A stretch of DNA of 64,000 nucleotides from Aestuariibacter sp. A3R04 (GCF_018860805.1 NZ_JAHKQR010000003.1:124001-188000), one strand, 5' to 3'. Shown: positions 34,799 to 44,626, counted from the stretch's first letter. Translations and numbers: made by a program. The notes: generated by a model from the sequence alone, not told the origin.

Positions 34799-37414
34799 TT
34801 AGAAAAAGTATTTGGCCCGCAAAGTGACCGTTTGTGGTGCAAGGTATTGATCGCTGGTAAAGCCCAGACCATACGTATCGGTAAAGCGGGTAATGACCGC
34901 ATCTTCGTCAAATACATTATTCACATTCAGATCAATCTTCCAGTTTTTTTGTGGTGTGTGGTAGGTAACATTGAGGTTTGTCATACTGTACGAAGGAACG
35001 CTGTCGCGTTGTGGCGAGTTAAACGCCCGTGCGTAAAACTCTCCGCGGTAAGTGTACTGGCCGGAAAATTCCCATTCGCCACCCATGCTGTCGGTGAGGT
35101 AATAAGTCAGCCCCACATTGGCCATGATATCAGGAATTTTGGGCAGCTCGTTTCCTGTCAGATCGATCGCCGTGGCTTCGCGGGCAGCATTAATTTCTTC
35201 GCTACTGGCGCCGGAAATAATAAGTCCCACACTTTGGTTTTCCGCTTCGGCACGGTCGATGGCATCGCGGCCCTTGGTAATTTCAGATTCCATGGCACTT
35301 AACGACAAGGTGAGTGACAAGGATTCAGTGAGCCAGGTGTCTGATTCTACTTCAATGCCGTAAATTTCGGCTTCCGGTAAGTTAGATGCGCCTGATGCAA
35401 AACGGCCAATGCCACTGGATTCAAACAGATAATCTTTGTAATCGTAGTAGAATGCGGCAAGATTTAACCGGGTGCGTTTATTGAACAGTTCTGCTTTGTT
35501 ACCCACTTCATAGGCCGTTACTTCTTCCTGGTCGAAGACTTCCGGGAAAAAGCGTGTATCGGCGCTACTATTTGAACCTGCCGGCTTAACACCGGTGGCA
35601 ATAGAAACGTAACTCATCACATCATCGTTCCACGTATATTCCAGCGCGACCTTGCCGGTAACATTGTCGGTTTCATTGGCCGGGGTGCTGGTGATTGGCG
35701 AGCGGGTAGGCACGCAGTTTAAACTGCAGCGTTCATCTTCAAACTTATTCTTGGTAAACCGCAAGCCCGCCGTTGCCGCCAGCTGCGCGGTTAGCGGGTA
35801 GGTAAACTGGCCAAACAGAGCGTAGGAATTAAAGTTGCGATAATCTGAGTTGATAAAATCGATATCGGCATTGTTAGCGAATACGTTGGGCCCGGCAATG
35901 GTTTCGTTCACCGGGTCACCGTCCCGATCTGCATCAAAGAAATTACTGGTATTACTGAAAATTTCTGTATCCAAAAAGAAAGCACCTACTACCCATTTCA
36001 GACCTTCGGCGTTCGGTGCTGAGGTGAGGTTAATTTCGGCTGTATACGAGTGATCCAGTTGAGATAAGTTTCCTACAAACTGAGGTATAGGCGCTTCTCC
36101 CAGTAAATCTAATTCCCCTACCAGCGGAAGTGGCGCAGGATCGTTGGCGGTGAGTGATGATCTGTCGAAATCAAATTTACGGCGCATGTGGTATCGCTGC
36201 TTACTCAAAATCATACTCAACGCACTTTCCGGAAATGCCCAGTTGAGGTGAAAGCTACTGAGCTGCGTATTGAGTCGGTAAAACTCAGGCGTGTCGTGGT
36301 AAACCACGCGCGGGTCGTCTGAGATGGTATCGAACCCACCTTTGAGTGCTGGCCCGTGGGTGTCACTGGAAAACACCTGATGCTGAAAAAGCAAGTCGAT
36401 GTCATCCGATGGTTGCCAGCTGATTTGCGCCTTAATGGTTTGGTTGTCTACGTCGTCCAGATCATAGTTCTCGATAGCTTTGTTTTCAGTATATCCGTCT
36501 CGTTGACGATGTGAGGCTGTAATGCGAAATGCGAGCTCGTTGTTTACCGGCACATTGATCATGCCTTTTACTTCTTGCTGAGAATAGGAACCGGCTGCCG
36601 CGCTCACTGAACCAAACAATTCATCGTGTACCGGTTTGTGAGACACAAGGTTAATGGCACCGCCGGTGGAACTGTTTCCGTATAGGGTGCCATCTGGCCC
36701 CCGTGTCATCTCTACTCTGCTCACATCAGACATATCTGCAAGCAGGGCGTAATCATTGGCCATGAAAACGCCATCGACGTGAAAAGCCACAGCCTGTTTA
36801 GTGCCCGCGTTATCCGGGATTTCGTTGCCGATCCCGCGTATGGACACAGTAGGACGATACCCTTGTACACTGGTCATTACCAATCCAGGCAACTTTCCGG
36901 ACAGGTCAAACACACTGTTCACATTCATTTTTTCGAGGTTTTCCCCATTTACTGCCGATATTGCCGCGGCCACCTGTTGCAAGTTCTGTGAGGTTTTTTG
37001 CGCAGTGATGACAATTTCCTCGATTTGCCCCAGTGTTATGGAGGGCTCAGTTGACGGCGTTTTGCTCAGCGTTTCCCGTGATTCAATATTCGTTTGCGCA
37101 GAAGGCTTGGCTTGAATAACATAAGAGCCCTTGCCATCTTTAACGGCTTCTAATTGCGTATCAGACAACATGGTCGCCAGCGCTTTTTCTACGGGGAGAG
37201 CGGCAGATACCTGTGGGACTTTGATGGCATCGCTGTTTGTCACCGTAGTGAGAATAACCACCTCGTACTGAGCAGATAGGCGGCTAATGGCATCTGTCAG
37301 TGTTAACGTGTTGGCGGACTGAGCGAAAACGCATTGTGAGCCGGAACTTAACGCGAGGCCCAAAGCCAGGTAAACAGGGGTATAGCGAGTGTGAGTAAAC
37401 ATAGGTTGTTCCAT
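34799..37414 (-). CDS. TonB-dependent transducer/receptor with STN signalling domain
   Basis: An 871-residue outer-membrane receptor. After the signal peptide (to FAQS) comes an STN domain (about 35-105), the periplasmic part that talks to a FecR protein. Then a TonB-box-like EEIVITAQK, the plug and a long barrel ending LRAKYFF. It belongs to the FecA-like group that signals as well as transports. It is followed within nine bases by a PhoD gene and preceded by FecR and an ECF sigma gene. The start codon is uncertain (ATG 37414 or 37402; both have weak ribosome sites). The ligand may be a phosphorylated organic compound rather than iron, judging by the PhoD partner. Confidence 0.9.
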   Translation of the reverse strand: MEQPMFTHTRYTPVYLALGLALSSGSQCVFAQSANTLTLTDAISRLSAQYEVVILTTVTNSDAIKVPQVSAALPVEKALATMLSDTQLEAVKDGKGSYVIQAKPSAQTNIESRETLSKTPSTEPSITLGQIEEIVITAQKTSQNLQQVAAAISAVNGENLEKMNVNSVFDLSGKLPGLVMTSVQGYRPTVSIRGIGNEIPDNAGTKQAVAFHVDGVFMANDYALLADMSDVSRVEMTRGPDGTLYGNSSTGGAINLVSHKPVHDELFGSVSAAAGSYSQQEVKGMINVPVNNELAFRITASHRQRDGYTENKAIENYDLDDVDNQTIKAQISWQPSDDIDLLFQHQVFSSDTHGPALKGGFDTISDDPRVVYHDTPEFYRLNTQLSSFHLNWAFPESALSMILSKQRYHMRRKFDFDRSSLTANDPAPLPLVGELDLLGEAPIPQFVGNLSQLDHSYTAEINLTSAPNAEGLKWVVGAFFLDTEIFSNTSNFFDADRDGDPVNETIAGPNVFANNADIDFINSDYRNFNSYALFGQFTYPLTAQLAATAGLRFTKNKFEDERCSLNCVPTRSPITSTPANETDNVTGKVALEYTWNDDVMSYVSIATGVKPAGSNSSADTRFFPEVFDQEEVTAYEVGNKAELFNKRTRLNLAAFYYDYKDYLFESSGIGRFASGASNLPEAEIYGIEVESDTWLTESLSLTLSLSAMESEITKGRDAIDRAEAENQSVGLIISGASSEEINAAREATAIDLTGNELPKIPDIMANVGLTYYLTDSMGGEWEFSGQYTYRGEFYARAFNSPQRDSVPSYSMTNLNVTYHTPQKNWKIDLNVNNVFDEDAVITRFTDTYGLGFTSDQYLAPQTVTLRAKYFF

Positions 37415-37502
37415 TTTTAAGTAGTCAAAACAAGTGCTACTTACCTAACGTTTCTGCGGCGCGTTTTTTTCATCATTCATCAAAGCTTCATAAAAACTTC
37501 AC

Positions 37503-38429
37503 TTAAAAAATGACGATTTCGGCAGTGTATGTACTCACTTCAAACCCGTATTGATAAGCCAGGCTTTCCAGTAACTGCATACTTTGTTCGCCGGAAAAGG
37601 CGACGGTTACTTCAAGGGTTTTCAGTGATGGTGTGACAATACGCACTGGCGTGGAGGAATAGCGGTTAATGACGGAAACCACATCTTCCAGCGTGTTTCG
37701 TGAAAAGGTAAAGCGCTGTTGTTTCCATTGGGCAAAAAAGTGCGGGTCGACCGATACAACCTTGCTCATCTTGTTCTTGCTCAGTACCACTTTTTGGCCC
37801 GGAGTGAGATTAACATTCCGATTTTGTTTTGATACCGCTACTTCCCCGTGACCCACGGTAATACTGGTTTGTTGCGGTCTTTTTTGAACGTCAAATTGGG
37901 TGCCAAGAACCGTGATCCGCGCATCGTCGATGTGAGTCACGAAAGGTCGCTGGGGGTTGCGCGCGATATCAAACAACGCATCCCCCTTAATGATTCGAGT
38001 ATTTCGCTGCTCGTTGTCGAACCACACACTGACCTTACTGTCTGCGCCCAACGTGACCGAGGAATTATCGGCAAGAACGAAGGTTTTTACTTGTCCTATG
38101 GATGTGGTCAGTAGCCACTCGTTTTGCTGTTGATGAACGGGCATAAATTGTAAAAATACGACGAGTAGTGCCATCAAGACAACAGCGGCTGCAGCAAACG
38201 CCTTATACTTTGTGGTTTTGTGACAAGAAGGCGCGAGCTGATCAGATGACAGCAACGACGTCGAGTAGCGGGTCATGCGCCATAGTGTTTCTGCTTCCCG
38301 AAATGCCTGGGCATGAAGAGGAGACACCTTGAGCCATTGTTTAAATTCATCAATGTCTGTATGGGAAGCCGCTCCACTGTGGAGGATAACCAACCATTTA
38401 TTGGCTTGTTGTTCAATTTCTGTCATCAC
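37503..38429 (-). CDS. FecR-family anti-sigma/signal transducer
   Basis: A 308-residue inner-membrane regulator. The N-terminal cytoplasmic part (about 1-75; KWLVILHSG and FKQWLKVSPLHAQAF, the DUF4880-like region) holds the sigma factor. One membrane helix lies at about 78-96, followed by the periplasmic FecR domain (TSIGQVKTFVLADNSSVTL region) and a C-terminal STN-like stretch that meets the receptor. The start overlaps the sigma gene by 17 bases; a second Met directly follows. It completes the ECF sigma/FecR/TonB receptor relay. Confidence 0.92.
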   Translation of the reverse strand: MMTEIEQQANKWLVILHSGAASHTDIDEFKQWLKVSPLHAQAFREAETLWRMTRYSTSLLSSDQLAPSCHKTTKYKAFAAAAVVLMALLVVFLQFMPVHQQQNEWLLTTSIGQVKTFVLADNSSVTLGADSKVSVWFDNEQRNTRIIKGDALFDIARNPQRPFVTHIDDARITVLGTQFDVQKRPQQTSITVGHGEVAVSKQNRNVNLTPGQKVVLSKNKMSKVVSVDPHFFAQWKQQRFTFSRNTLEDVVSVINRYSSTPVRIVTPSLKTLEVTVAFSGEQSMQLLESLAYQYGFEVSTYTAEIVIF

Positions 38430-38985
38430 GGGACTTCTTTTTTCGCGGTGTTGGGCTGGGAATGCCGTTTTCCCAGTTTCTAATGGCTTGTTGTAAAATC
38501 TTGTTTACCGCTTCCAGCGTGCGGCAAATATCTGATATTGAGTACCCGGTACTTTGCGATATTTGTTGATAGGTTTCACCCTGAATGCGGTTTGCTTTAA
38601 CGATCTGCAGTTGCTTGTCAGTTAAGGTTTTCAATGCGCTATCAATGATGGCCAGTTTTTCACTTTGCAATGTCACGTCTTCAGATGAATTTGCACCAAT
38701 AGGCGCAAGGGCCAGGTCGCTGAATATCTCATCGATAAAGCCATCGTAACGTATTTGAGAGCGATATTGGTCGATGTAGAGGTTTTTGGCCAGAGTGTAC
38801 AAATATCCTTGGGGGTTCTCTATTGGTTTAGTGGCGACTTGCTGGCTGTATTTAATGAAGGCCAGCTGGGTTATATCTTCCGGATCAGGCGGCCCTTCGC
38901 CAAAGTTGGCCCTTAATTTCTGGCATAGGGTTTTCCAGTAACTTCGATAAAGCGCAGAGAAAAAGACGGCTTCCACAACGTACAT
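38413..38985 (-). CDS. ECF RNA polymerase sigma factor (FecI-like)
   Basis: A 190-residue ECF sigma factor with region 2 (about 15-80; DPEDITQLAFIKYSQ and YLYTLAKNLYIDQYRS) and region 4 (about 115-170; LKTLTDKQLQIVK, QISQSTGYSISDICRTL). It probably drives the receptor/PhoD promoter when the receptor is occupied, through FecR. The start is uncertain because no good ribosome site precedes ATG 38985. No iron-box-like sequence was noticed upstream. Confidence 0.9.
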   Translation of the reverse strand: MYVVEAVFFSALYRSYWKTLCQKLRANFGEGPPDPEDITQLAFIKYSQQVATKPIENPQGYLYTLAKNLYIDQYRSQIRYDGFIDEIFSDLALAPIGANSSEDVTLQSEKLAIIDSALKTLTDKQLQIVKANRIQGETYQQISQSTGYSISDICRTLEAVNKILQQAIRNWENGIPSPTPRKKKSRDDRN

Positions 38986-39066
38986 TCTTGTAATTCATAC
39001 CTGGAAGCACAATAGAGGGAAATGATGACATTATTACTACTGTGTTATTCGGATAAGCAGAGTGAA

Positions 39067-39090
39067 CTCCTCTGGCGCGTACCAGAGGAG
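39067..39090 (-). terminator. Hairpin after the cupin gene
   Basis: CTCCTCTGG (39067-39075) pairs perfectly with CCAGAGGAG (39082-39090) around a six-base loop, just downstream of the minus-strand cupin gene. Confidence 0.6.
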
Positions 39091-39102
39091 CCTGTGGGAA
39101 TG

Positions 39103-39930
39103 TTAGTTTTTCACCTGATACGGCGAAGAAGTGCGAATAAATACAATGCTTTCACCATCAGCAACGTTGCGGATGTTGTGAGTTGTGTCGCCCGAGGCTT
39201 CAATGAAACTGGCGGCTTGTAACAAGGTTGGTTTGGATGCATTTTCATCTAAGTAGGCAAGTTTGCCGCTAATGACCACTGCTTTGAATTCGTCAGCATC
39301 AGATACGATGGAACCGCTAAAGCCTTCTGGCAGTTTAATCATAGAACCGTATACCGCGTTGGTATCGCCCCACAAATAGGTCGCTGACACGCCATTCGCG
39401 GAAATGGACGCGACATCACTATCGTGTAGCCAAACCATGTTGTCTGCGTGGATATTAATGGGACGCTCGCCGTTGTCGAAGTGCTCTTTTGATGGTTGCA
39501 CAAGATAGGGGCCTTTATCGATTTCCAAGTAAATAAGGTTGTTTTTGTCATTTGCTGCGGTTGTGTGGTTTTCACCGGCAGGTTGCGTCCAGAAAGAGCC
39601 TGTGGGCATCCACATTTTGGCGGCATCTGGATCGTCGTTATGCATTTCACCTTCAATAACAATACCGCGGTAGGTGACGTTGTGGATATGAGGTGGCGAT
39701 TCAAAGCCTTTGTTAAAACGCACTAACATGCCAGTTGCGGTATCTTTGGTTCTGTCGCCCCACAAATCTGCGGCACCCGGGCTTTTATCTCCCCGAGCCG
39801 GGTTTAAATAGCCCCACTTAACTTCTTCCGCAGTCACGATGTTCGTTTCAGCTTGTGCACTGGCGATAACGCCCGCGTTGATTAGCACAAGCGATACAAA
39901 TGCTAATGTGGTGATTTTGTGTTTCATCAT
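39103..39930 (-). CDS. Secreted bicupin (DUF4437-type)
   Basis: A 275-residue protein with a signal peptide (to AQAE) and two cupin halves. The first has a metal-binding-like [19 protein letters not shown]; the second (about 175-270) lacks an obvious His pair. DUF4437 proteins are thought to be cupin enzymes or sensors, with no agreed role. It is divergent from a LysR gene (155-bp gap), which may control it. Met1 and Met2 are both possible starts. Confidence 0.78.
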   Translation of the reverse strand: MMKHKITTLAFVSLVLINAGVIASAQAETNIVTAEEVKWGYLNPARGDKSPGAADLWGDRTKDTATGMLVRFNKGFESPPHIHNVTYRGIVIEGEMHNDDPDAAKMWMPTGSFWTQPAGENHTTAANDKNNLIYLEIDKGPYLVQPSKEHFDNGERPINIHADNMVWLHDSDVASISANGVSATYLWGDTNAVYGSMIKLPEGFSGSIVSDADEFKAVVISGKLAYLDENASKPTLLQAASFIEASGDTTHNIRNVADGESIVFIRTSSPYQVKN

Positions 39931-40085
39931 TGCCTCCTAAAAGGTGATAGTTAACTTGCCTTTATTTGATGTTGTACAGTTTATTTGTTTTGAAAAACAC
40001 GATAAACGGGCAAAACCTGAAAATACTTTCCCGAAAACGTGGATAATAGAAGTGATCCTTTTAGGTTTTTCTCCGTGGTGGGCTA

Positions 40086-41039
40086 ATGAAAACAGAAGAT
40101 TTACAGGTATTGGTGAAAGTGGCTGAGGTGAATTCCATTACCACTGCAGCGAACAAACTCGATATGAGTTCGTCGGCAGCGAGTATGGCCATTAAGCGAA
40201 TAGAAGCGCAGCTTGGCGTTTCGTTGTTCGTACGAAGTACAAGGAAAATACGTCTTACACCAGAAGGTGAAAGCTATTTGCCCATGGCAAAACGAGCACT
40301 GGATACACTACAACAAGGCCTGGCGATGGTAACAGAGGAAAACCAGTGTATTCACGGTGAACTCAGAATGGCCATGTCTTCTGAGATGGGGCGAAACTTA
40401 ATGCGGGAATTGCTCAACCGGGTTATTGAAACGCACCCTGACTTATCACTGCGGTTACACGTGAGCGATAGCCGCGTAGATTTTTACCGCGATGGCGTTG
40501 ACGTGGCCTTGCGGGCCATGACAAAAGATGCCGTAAAGGAATCACCCATGTATGGCTTTAAAATTTGCAACATTCCGCATGTTATCTGTGCCTCGCCCAC
40601 TTACCTGAACAATCACGGTGCCCCGGACAATCCGGATGATTTACGCCATCACAATGCCTTGCTATACAAACTGTACGACCAAACCCACGTTGTATGGGAA
40701 CTGTTACACAAGGGAAAATCACTCAAAGTAAAAGTAAAAGTAAACAGTAACCGCGCGGTAAATGACGGAGATATCGTGCGCAGGTGGTGTGTTGATGGCG
40801 TCGGCGTCGCCAAAAAATCTGCTATTGATGTGGGAGACGATTTGCTGGCAGGGCGACTGCAGCGACTACTATCGCAATATACTATACCGTTAACGGAAAT
40901 GTGGTTGATGCTGCCAAGCCGGCAGTTGATCACACCGGCCGTTAGACTTGTTCGCGATGAATTAACCTCAGCCATCAGTGAGCGGCGCGAAAAACTCATA
41001 GACGCAGGGATATTGGATAAAACTGAATGGCCGGAATAG
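40086..41039 (+). CDS. LysR-family transcriptional regulator
   Basis: A 317-residue regulator of the LysR group close to those of quinone and NAD(P)H-reductase neighbours (the AaeR/DsdC-like class cannot be fixed). The winged helix (residues 1-60; ITTAANKLDMSSSAASMAIKRIE) is clear, followed by the effector domain (about 88-290). It is divergent from the cupin gene, its most likely target. The 264-bp gap after it (41040-41303) shows no gene. Confidence 0.88.
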   Translation: MKTEDLQVLVKVAEVNSITTAANKLDMSSSAASMAIKRIEAQLGVSLFVRSTRKIRLTPEGESYLPMAKRALDTLQQGLAMVTEENQCIHGELRMAMSSEMGRNLMRELLNRVIETHPDLSLRLHVSDSRVDFYRDGVDVALRAMTKDAVKESPMYGFKICNIPHVICASPTYLNNHGAPDNPDDLRHHNALLYKLYDQTHVVWELLHKGKSLKVKVKVNSNRAVNDGDIVRRWCVDGVGVAKKSAIDVGDDLLAGRLQRLLSQYTIPLTEMWLMLPSRQLITPAVRLVRDELTSAISERREKLIDAGILDKTEWPE

Positions 41040-41303
41040 GGCAGGGGACGTGAGCGTCGGTATGTTTTTTTCGTATTTTTTGAGCGTGTTAGTGAGAGGC
41101 TGTCTAAGTTTATATCAGTGAGCTACAATAGGATTGTTTGTTTTCACATGATAAGTGCACGAATTAGAGTGGCTGCACTGAGTGAAATAGAATGAAAACG
41201 CTGAGTGCAAACGACAAGTACAGTTACGTGTTTGTTTTGGCTTTTTTATGAAATGCGTGGAATACACCCCGCTGCCCTTTGTTTGTGATATTAATGGGGA
41301 AAG

Positions 41304-41750
41304 ATGCGTACCTCAAATAACAAGTATTTATTGGCTGCGGCAATATGTTGTTTTGCTGCTGCACTTGCTCATCTTGGCTGTATTGTTTTTGGCGGCGATT
41401 GGTATCGTTTCTTTGGTGCAGGTGAGCCGATGGCCCAGATGGCGGAGCAAGGGCTTTGGTACCCAACAATCGTTACCATTGTTATCGTATTGGTACTTCT
41501 GGTCTGGGCGTTTTACGGTCTGTCGGGCGCAGGGGCAATTAAACGTTTGCCGCATACAAAATTGGCGCTAATTCTCATTGCCAGTATTTTTTTAATTCGT
41601 GGCGTTTCCTTCGCAGGGTTAATGTCAATGTTCCCGGAAAACAGTCTGACGTTTTGGGTTATTAGTTCTAGTATATGTCTGTTTATCGGCGGTCTGTTTG
41701 CCATAGGTTCATGGCAGCAGTGGGCAGTTTTAGGCGCAAAAAATGTTTAA
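41304..41750 (+). CDS. Four-helix membrane protein of unknown function
   Basis: A 148-residue protein with four likely membrane helices (about 8-30, 48-72, 85-108 and 114-140). A GGGGA ribosome site precedes the ATG. No catalytic motif was recognised. It resembles small conserved hypothetical membrane proteins of marine Gammaproteobacteria. It is followed by a gene remnant and a K+ channel gene, and a functional link to either is not evident. Confidence 0.65.
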   Translation: MRTSNNKYLLAAAICCFAAALAHLGCIVFGGDWYRFFGAGEPMAQMAEQGLWYPTIVTIVIVLVLLVWAFYGLSGAGAIKRLPHTKLALILIASIFLIRGVSFAGLMSMFPENSLTFWVISSSICLFIGGLFAIGSWQQWAVLGAKNV

Positions 41751-41799
41751 CAATACGCTTCATCGGCTTGCGGTGAACGCTTGGGCGTCAACCCGCTGT

Positions 41800-41913
41800 G
41801 CGCCTGCCCAAAATATAAAGAAGGTGCTTTCTGAGTTGGCTCGGCAAGGTGTAGTCAATATTCGAGAGGCATATGGAAACTGGAAAAATCAGAATTTGAA
41901 GCCGTGGAAAGGT
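41800..41913 (+). pseudogene. Remnant of an NYN-domain (LabA-like) RNase gene
   Basis: The frame encodes about 38 residues strongly like the start of NYN/LabA proteins: APAQNIKKVLSELARQGVV followed by NIREAYGNW and NLKPWK, which fit the alpha1-beta2 region after the usual DGDN motif. The DGDN start is missing and the match ends abruptly at KPWK, so only a fragment is left. It sits between a small membrane gene and the K+ channel gene, where an insertion or deletion must have occurred. Confidence 0.6.
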
Positions 41914-42008
41914 GTGTCTGCGACCAGTTGGCAGTGCCTTCACAACGAATGTTGTTGCGTAGCAGTATGGCTTTGAGTTGGTATTTGGCTTCTTTTAAGT
42001 CCTTCATT

Positions 42009-43340
42009 ATGGAGTTAACATTAGTGTCGTCTTTGCGTGTTTTAGAAACTATAAACCCTGCCAAAATTCTATTACTTGGCTATGCAAGTTATGTTGTTTT
42101 AGGGTGGATCTTTTTAAGTCTTCCCGTTAGCCAAAATGTACCTGTAAGTAATATAGACAATTTATTTACTGCCACTTCGGCAGTATCCACTACAGGACTA
42201 GTCACAGTAGATCCCAGCTTAAGTTACAGTTTTTTTGGGGAGCTGGTTATTCTGTTGCTAATTCAGATTGGTGGCATTGGATACATGACATTTGGTTCAT
42301 TTGTTATTCTTTCTACACGGCACAAAATGTCGTCTTTTCGCACAAGATTAACCAAAAGTGCTTTCTCGTTGCCTAGTGATTTTGAAATCGGTCGATTTAT
42401 CAAAATGGTAGTGATATTCACTCTTGTTTGCGAAGCGATAGGTGCAGTCGGGCTTTATTTGATTTTTCTTAGCCATGGCGTTGATGATGCCATCTGGAAT
42501 GCGATTTTTCATAGTGTCTCCGCTTTTTGTACAGCCGGCTTTAGCCTAAACAGTAATAGCCTAATGGAATTCGTTGACAATCCAATGCTGAATTTTGTTG
42601 TCGCGGCTTTGGCATATACTGGCGCTATCGGTTTTATCGTCGCCACTGATATATGGCAGAGATTAACGGGTAGGCAGAAATTTTTGCATTTCACCACAAA
42701 AATTATTTTAGAAGTGACGATATGGTTCGCCTTGGTAGGTACCATTTTGTTTTTTATTATTGAGCCTTCTATTCAGCAGATGCCACCTTGGCAGCGCCTA
42801 ATGGCCTCTTTTTTTCAAGTTATGACAGCCAGTACCACAGTTGGATTTAATACCATTGATATTGGTGGACTTTCTGCCTCGATCATCATGCTCATGTATG
42901 TTTTTATGATTTTTGGAGCATCGCCTTCTGGCACCGGAGGAGGGTTAAAGTCGACCACTTTGGCAGCATTATTGGGGCTTATTAAAAGTACGCTAAAGCG
43001 GCGGGAGACTGTCCGCGTTCACAAGCGCGAACTCTCTTCCGAACGTTTGCAAATTGCTACTGCAAGTTTCGCATTTTACATGGTAGTGCTCACAGGCGCG
43101 ATGATACTTTTGTTAGCTTTGGAAAGCGCTACATTTGAAATCATTTTGTTTGAAGCTATATCTGCCCTAGGCACAGTTGGGTTAAGCATGGGACTAACTG
43201 GAGATTTAACCGTTCTCGGTAAGTTGATCATTATTTTACTGATGTTGATGGGGAGGGTTGGCATTCTCACTTTTGGTATTGCAATGGCGATGCATGATGA
43301 AAGTCGGGAAGAAGAAGACGACGACGACCTTGTGGTATAA
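42009..43340 (+). CDS. TrkH/KtrB-family potassium channel subunit
   Basis: A 443-residue membrane protein with the four pore repeats of the Trk/Ktr family. The selectivity-filter glycines are in STTGLVTV, CTAGFSLN, TTVGFNTI and GTVGLSMG. The length matches KtrB better than the larger TrkH. The start is taken at ATG 42009, after the NYN fragment; the longer frame from 41904 has no supporting similarity. A KtrA/TrkA gating subunit is not adjacent, so it must be supplied from elsewhere or be absent. The C terminus is a charged Glu/Asp tail. Confidence 0.88.
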   Translation: MELTLVSSLRVLETINPAKILLLGYASYVVLGWIFLSLPVSQNVPVSNIDNLFTATSAVSTTGLVTVDPSLSYSFFGELVILLLIQIGGIGYMTFGSFVILSTRHKMSSFRTRLTKSAFSLPSDFEIGRFIKMVVIFTLVCEAIGAVGLYLIFLSHGVDDAIWNAIFHSVSAFCTAGFSLNSNSLMEFVDNPMLNFVVAALAYTGAIGFIVATDIWQRLTGRQKFLHFTTKIILEVTIWFALVGTILFFIIEPSIQQMPPWQRLMASFFQVMTASTTVGFNTIDIGGLSASIIMLMYVFMIFGASPSGTGGGLKSTTLAALLGLIKSTLKRRETVRVHKRELSSERLQIATASFAFYMVVLTGAMILLLALESATFEIILFEAISALGTVGLSMGLTGDLTVLGKLIIILLMLMGRVGILTFGIAMAMHDESREEEDDDDLVV

Positions 43341-43766
43341 ACCATTGTTTCCTCGAGATCTTACTGGTACAGAAGTGGTGAAGTTTGAATGGAAAATACA
43401 GCTGTCAAAGACCTTAGAGGCAACGATGTGCAAGCATTTTTAGAATGTTGAGTAAATCTAAATATAACAAAGTTGTTGTCGAACTTTTTTCAGCTGCACT
43501 GCAAAACAGCCGCCAGTTCACTCAAGCGGCAACTACAAGCACTGGGAGAGCTCTTATAATTCAGGCACTCCGGTAACGTGAACCCCCAGGATGTAATGTC
43601 ACGCTGCCAATTATGCTTGTGCGCTATGATTCCATCACGCTACTGTGCCGAAAATATCTTGACCGGTTCTGTAATAAATTCCCTGGATTTATGACTATTA
43701 GCTTTGACAATCAGATTGTTTTGTCAATTTCATAAAATAAGTAGTTACTATCTTGGGGAGAATAAA
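43341..43766. other. 426-bp gap with no recognised gene
   Basis: After the K+ channel gene there is no supported coding region. A 43-codon frame (43445-43576, starting MLSKSKYNKV) has no clear ribosome site or known similarity and is not annotated as a gene. No tRNA, repeat or terminator was recognised. Confidence 0.5.
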
Positions 43767-44018
43767 ATGGAATACATCGATGGCGTTTTGGCAAGTGACA
43801 ACTACGCATTTATAGGTTTTGTATTCGTTGGGGTCTTTATCCTCTGGTTTCTTCCTGCGTTACTTGCCTTGGCTTTTAATAGAAAACACTTCAAATATAT
43901 ATTGCTTGCTTGTATTCCCGCGGGCTTTTCTCTAATTGCATGGGGAGGCGTAATGGTCTGGGCTACCACTGGTAAAGCAATTGGTAAATATGCAAATAAA
44001 GCGAGTAGTGAGAATTAA
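43767..44018 (+). CDS. Small superinfection-immunity-type membrane protein
   Basis: An 83-residue protein with two membrane helices (about 14-36 and 44-67) and the FLPALLALAFNRKH turn typical of the T4 Imm-like (superinfection immunity) family. The start is ATG 43767, after GGGGAG. In bacteria such proteins are widespread and mostly not prophage-linked; there are no phage genes here. A phage-exclusion role is possible but unproven. Confidence 0.7.
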   Translation: MEYIDGVLASDNYAFIGFVFVGVFILWFLPALLALAFNRKHFKYILLACIPAGFSLIAWGGVMVWATTGKAIGKYANKASSEN

Positions 44019-44146
44019 CTGGAAACTATAGCCCCTGACTTCACTTTTCCAGCGGACATTAGTTACTCGCACTGTCACTGAATTCCCTTTAATATAGAAA
44101 TGGGGCGTTGGGCGCAGGCGTTAAGTTGATATTTCTGGAGAAACGA

Positions 44147-44626
44147 GTGCAAGGAAGGATAGTTCGTTGGAATGATAATCGGGGATTCGGTTTTATTTCC
44201 GCGAAAGATGCAAAAGGTGACGTCTTTGTTCATATCTCTCAATTCAAGAAGGGATATCGACGGCCAAGAGTGGGTGATTCAGTCCTATTTCAGGTGGTAG
44301 TGGAGAAGGGTAAGCAGAGTGCCAGATCCGTTTCTCTGGTTGGCGTGCAACCTAATCCACAAAAGAAGCTGTCATTTCCTTTTATGTTGCTGTGTTTCCT
44401 ATTGCTAATGGTTATTGGGTATGGCGTTTATGCGCTTGTCATTAAACCTAAACTGTATCCTGCTTATGAAAACATGGATTTTAGATGTGAGGGGAAAACA
44501 CATTGTAGTCAAATGACATCTTGTGATGAAGCCAGGTTTTATTTGGCTAATTGCCCAAGCGTTAAAATTGATGGGGATAATGATGGCGAGCCTTGCGAAA
44601 GGCAGTTATGTAATAGCAGTTGGTAA
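44147..44626 (+). CDS. Cold-shock domain, membrane helix, excalibur domain protein
   Basis: A 159-residue protein fusing three parts: a cold-shock domain (residues 1-66, with RNP1-like GFGFI and RNP2-like VFVHI), one membrane helix (about 76-98) and a C-terminal excalibur calcium-binding domain (DGDNDGEPCE with Cys pairs). GTG 44147 is chosen as start because GGAG precedes it and the cold-shock fold begins there. The topology would put the nucleic-acid-binding part in the cytoplasm and the Ca-binding part in the periplasm. Function unknown. Confidence 0.75.
   Translation: MQGRIVRWNDNRGFGFISAKDAKGDVFVHISQFKKGYRRPRVGDSVLFQVVVEKGKQSARSVSLVGVQPNPQKKLSFPFMLLCFLLLMVIGYGVYALVIKPKLYPAYENMDFRCEGKTHCSQMTSCDEARFYLANCPSVKIDGDNDGEPCERQLCNSSW

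Noticed and set aside
43445..43576. A 43-codon frame after the K+ channel gene
   Set aside because: No ribosome site, no similarity recognised and no neighbour link, so it was not called a gene.
43767..44018. Prophage indication from the superinfection-immunity-type protein
   Set aside because: No phage structural, integrase or lysis genes are nearby, and this family is common in bacterial genomes without prophages.
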